Source: Glomus cerebriforme
Taxonomy: Eukaryota; Glomeromycota; Glomeromycetes; Glomerales; Glomeraceae
Length of the DNA: 32,580 nt
Reading direction: 5' to 3'
Assembly (NCBI GenBank): GCA_003550305.1
Contig: QKYT01000524.1
Coordinates: forward strand, 38,380-70,959
Shown: one piece after another, positions 30,249 to 32,580 of the stretch
Position numbering within the stretch: position 1 is the stretch's first letter
Layout: each line of letters opens with the position of its first letter
Notes under the pieces: model-generated
What the model saw: only the letters and a program-made list of their open reading frames with translations
What the model was told of the DNA's origin: nothing
The model's database searches: none
Position numbers and translations under genes: made by a program

Positions 30249-30860
30249 CTAGTAAAATAAAATTGTTAGTATTCTCTTGTAATAGATTAATTTTAATGCA
30301 ACAAATTTATTAATTAATACTGAAAATTCCTTGCCTATAATATTATCACTTTGTTCATAATCATCAAAATCTTTTGGTTCAAGAAGATTTTTAAAATTAA
30401 GTAATTTACCTGTATAAGTAGTTTCGGAATATGATCCATAAGATAGACTAGTCGAAGATACATTATTATTTTGTAAATTATCATTCATCTGCTTCTTTAA
30501 TTTGTTTATAATTCCATTGAGTTAAAATATTTTAAACTTCTTCTATGGTTGGTCGATTTAATGGATTTGCATCTAAATATCTTATAATTAATTGAACAAT
30601 TAATTGGGGTACTTTAATATTTTGACCTTTTTCTTTTCCAATTTTTTGTCTCAACATTATCTCAATAATGCTTTATATACTTCGTTAGACCCATCTTTTG
30701 CAAGATATTTGATATTATAAAAACTATCATAAGGTATCCATTCCAATTTTGTATACAATGTGGTACTAACAGTTGAATATCTTGAATAAATTTATCAATA
30801 TCATTATTATCGCTAGTCCAACTTTGAAATTTATTTGCTATACATGTATAGGCACAATGT
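30249..30860 (-). pseudogene. Kinase gene with catalytic core deleted
   Basis: Minus strand from about 30860: CAYTCIANKFQSWTSDNNDI DKFIQDIQL matches the WTSxNNDIDKFIQD segment that precedes the kinase domain in this family. After a shift come EWIPYDSFYNIKYLAKDG and SNEVYKALL (30744-30665), the glycine-loop region. Here it reads KDGSNEV where relatives have KGGFGEV. The next block is already the kinase C-lobe end: QLIVQLIIRYLDANPLNRPT IEEV, stop, NILTQW (about 30630-30510). So beta-3 to helix H, including HRD and DFG, is missing. The C-terminal tail (from 30488) is open: SSTSLSYGSYSETTYTGKLL, NFKNLLEPKDFDDYEQSDNI and on. A deletion of roughly 200 codons plus stops makes it a pseudogene. It faces the kinase gene starting at 32376. 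Confidence 0.7.
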
Positions 30861-31349
30861 TTTTCTTATCCACTGAGCGATAAGGTTTTTATGTGAAATG
30901 AAAAATTTTTACACGAGCTTTATATTTATAATATTATGTCAATCATTCAGAGGTATTCGTGATAAAATTTAATAATGGTATTCACAGAAAATGTATTATT
31001 CACCTAAGTGTAAATTTTATTTAGACAAATAAAAATTTCTCTAAGAAGAGTCATATTTTACAATATTTGAATTTAGTGAAAAAATAGTTTATTCTATTGA
31101 ATTAATAAATCGCTCTGAAATATTTTTGTTTGACATAAAAATAAACAATTATGGAAATATAAAAAGTGTGGCAAATGACATTTTACGAAATTTTTTATTT
31201 ATTCAACAAAAATATGATCTTTAAGAATTATTATTGTTGGTTTGTTTTTTATAAAAAAAAAAGTTTAATATACATTATATTTATTTCCTACAAAAGAAAA
31301 TGAAATGAAACGTTACAGTATTTGATAAACAATTTGTTATATGTTTCTT
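30861..31349. other. Intergenic, no gene recognised
   Basis: AT-rich. No readable frame and no strong repeat. Confidence 0.5.
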
Positions 31350-31832
31350 GCAAGAATGATAAATTCGCTGTAAAAAAAATGGCTGAGCTTATTTCAGATC
31401 CTACTGTATTTCTTGGGAGCATGCTGATTTTCCTGTGATGAAGTAAGCTGTCAGTGATATTACGGCTGAACTTAAGAAACGTGATTCCGAATGGGATGTG
31501 ATTTGGTTAATTAATGTATTTTGCATGGCTTTGTGTTAGTGAATAGAATTTATTTTTTAGAATCTCTTAACATAAATTACACATTTAGGTACTGAACATT
31601 TTATTCGTACACCAGCGCTCTTGTTTTTAAGAAAAATAGATTGGTACTTGAGAATAATGGTAAAATTTTTGAATGTAAATGTATAGTCGGAAACAAGCAT
31701 AAAGATTATGTTAGTATTCATTTTCTTTTTAATAATAATATCTATATTATTAGTTTAAATGAGAAACTATCCAATTTACCTTATTAGTTAGCTTTAGGCA
31801 TTGAACCACTCGTTACCTTAGAATCAAAATAA
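31350..31832 (+). pseudogene. Unidentified coding relic in two pieces
   Basis: Piece 1 starts near 31358: DKFAVKKMAELISDPTV, then after a one-base shift SWEHADFPVMK, stop, AVSDITAELKKRDSEWDVIW LINVFCMALC, stop (to about 31540). Piece 2 (about 31565-31832): FYSYTSALVFKKNRLVLENN, GKIFECKCIVGNKHKDYVSI, HFLFNNNIYIISLNEKLSNL, PY, stop, LALGIEPLVTLESK, TAA. Piece 2 is largely open. An acceptor-like TTTTTTAG lies before it. No family was recognised. Confidence 0.4.
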
Positions 31833-32375
31833 AAAACAAATACTTTAATAATTAATTAAATCATTTACATTAATTATTTATATAAATCTATTTATTTTTA
31901 GTGAAAAAATAAAAAAAATATGTTATAGTTTACAACTTTAGGAAGATTGGTTTAATTATCTATTTATGTTGTTTTTTTTTATCCCCCAGGCGTAAAATAT
32001 TTTTAAATATGCAACAAACTAAAAAAAAAATCGAGTAAAGCAAATTTATTTAGTTAATACTACAAACTAACTTTAAACTTTTTTTTTAGGAATTTCTCAA
32101 TTTGAATACTCAATTTGAATAAACGTTTAGTTTAATTTCTACGGATAACTTAATCAAAGAAATGATCATTTTTCGCTCATGTTAAAAGCATGTGATTGAT
32201 GACAAAAACAGAAAGGTTAGCGTACGATTTTGAAAGTTACACTAAATACTGTAAAATGATACACAAAATTTGTCGGCGTAAAATATAAGAATTTTTTTTA
32301 AAAAAAAGAATTTCTATTTTATTCTATAATAATTGTTATTTTCTNCTCTGTCAAATATCCTAATTCTGTAACATT
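31833..32375. other. Upstream region of the kinase-type gene
   Basis: AT-rich, with a small tandem of tactcaatttgaa near 32095-32120, one ambiguous base (32345) and no gene. A TATA-like TAAAATATAA is near 32278-32288, about 90 bp before the ATG. Confidence 0.4.
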
Positions 32376-32580
32376 ATGAATTTCGTAAAAAACTTTTTTC
32401 ATTTTAATAAACACCAAAGTAANCAAAAATATCTCAGTGACGATGTAATCGANCAGATAAAAGATTTTAACTGTCGTAATTTAACTAAAGAACAAAAATT
32501 GTTAATTGATAAACTAATTTTAAATAAAAAATTAAAAAATCTTTATAAAAAATATGGTTTATGTAAAGAATGCAAACAAC
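32376..32580 (+). CDS. Kinase-type protein, 5' end only
   Basis: ATG at 32376 opens a frame that runs off the window: MNFVKNFFHFNKHQS, X, QKYLSDDVI, X, QIKDFNCRNLTKEQKLLIDK LILNKKLKNLYKKYGLCKEC KQ. The two X are codons with an N base (32423 and 32453). The block LTKEQKLLIDKLI...YKKYGLCKECKQ matches the N-terminus of a large protein kinase family typical of Rhizophagus-type genomes. In that family CxxC begins a small Cys-rich module, followed by a FxxWTSGNxxIDxFI segment and the kinase. That segment is visible in the pseudogene at 30249. Sixty-eight codons are visible without a stop. The frame and start look normal, so this is probably a live gene, but nothing of the kinase domain is in the window. 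Confidence 0.75.
   Translation, partial: MNFVKNFFHFNKHQSXQKYLSDDVIXQIKDFNCRNLTKEQKLLIDKLILNKKLKNLYKKYGLCKECKQ

Overview
The window looks like nuclear DNA from an arbuscular mycorrhizal fungus, most likely Rhizophagus or a close relative. This is judged from memory of families, not from a search. The reasons are a very AT-rich sequence; short GT...AG introns of about 63-79 bp; a long Sel1-repeat protein; kinase genes with a helical N-terminus, a kinase domain and Sel1 repeats; a SAM-domain family relic; a Fic-domain relic; and many decayed repeats. It is a gene-poor accessory region. Only one complete intact gene is visible (Sel1-repeat protein, 3213-5282), plus the 5' end of a second (kinase-type protein, 32376 to the right edge). 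Nearly everything else that reads as protein is broken by stops, frameshifts, deletions or insertions.

Layout. 1-1010: a 20-bp minisatellite interrupted by an intron-like cassette, with a diverged fourth copy to 1130. 1930-2290: minus-strand Sel1 relic. 3063-5407: the intact Sel1 gene with CCAAT and TATA elements and polyadenylation signals. 5885-6563: minus-strand SAM-domain relic. 7084-7323: unidentified relic. 7324-10630: AT-rich, nearly empty. 10640-16430: about 5.8 kb of decayed, intron-containing coding sequence, all on the minus strand. 16996-18482: promoter-like elements followed by a two-exon gene for an MGC-starting protein, broken by an 8-bp tandem duplication and one TGA. 19461-19727: assembly gap. 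19728-22233: minus-strand coding relic split by a 1.5-kb inverted-repeat element (20571-22112). 22490-22930 and 28980-29520: two charged, coiled-coil-like relics, each just right of a copy of that element. 23971-24242: Fic relic. 24325-27140: a Sel1 relic, a 222-bp MITE and a kinase-Sel1 relic end to end. 30249-30860: kinase pseudogene lacking its catalytic core. 31350-31832: unidentified relic.

As a whole, the window is a graveyard of expanded signalling families (Sel1, kinase, SAM, Fic) amid small DNA transposons. The best mechanistic snapshots are the duplication that frameshifts the MGC gene, the TA-flanked insertion whose removal rejoins an open frame, the three-copy 216-bp expansion in the live Sel1 gene, and the intron-like cassette repeated in the minisatellite. 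All translations were done by eye. Family names rest on motif recall and should be confirmed by search.
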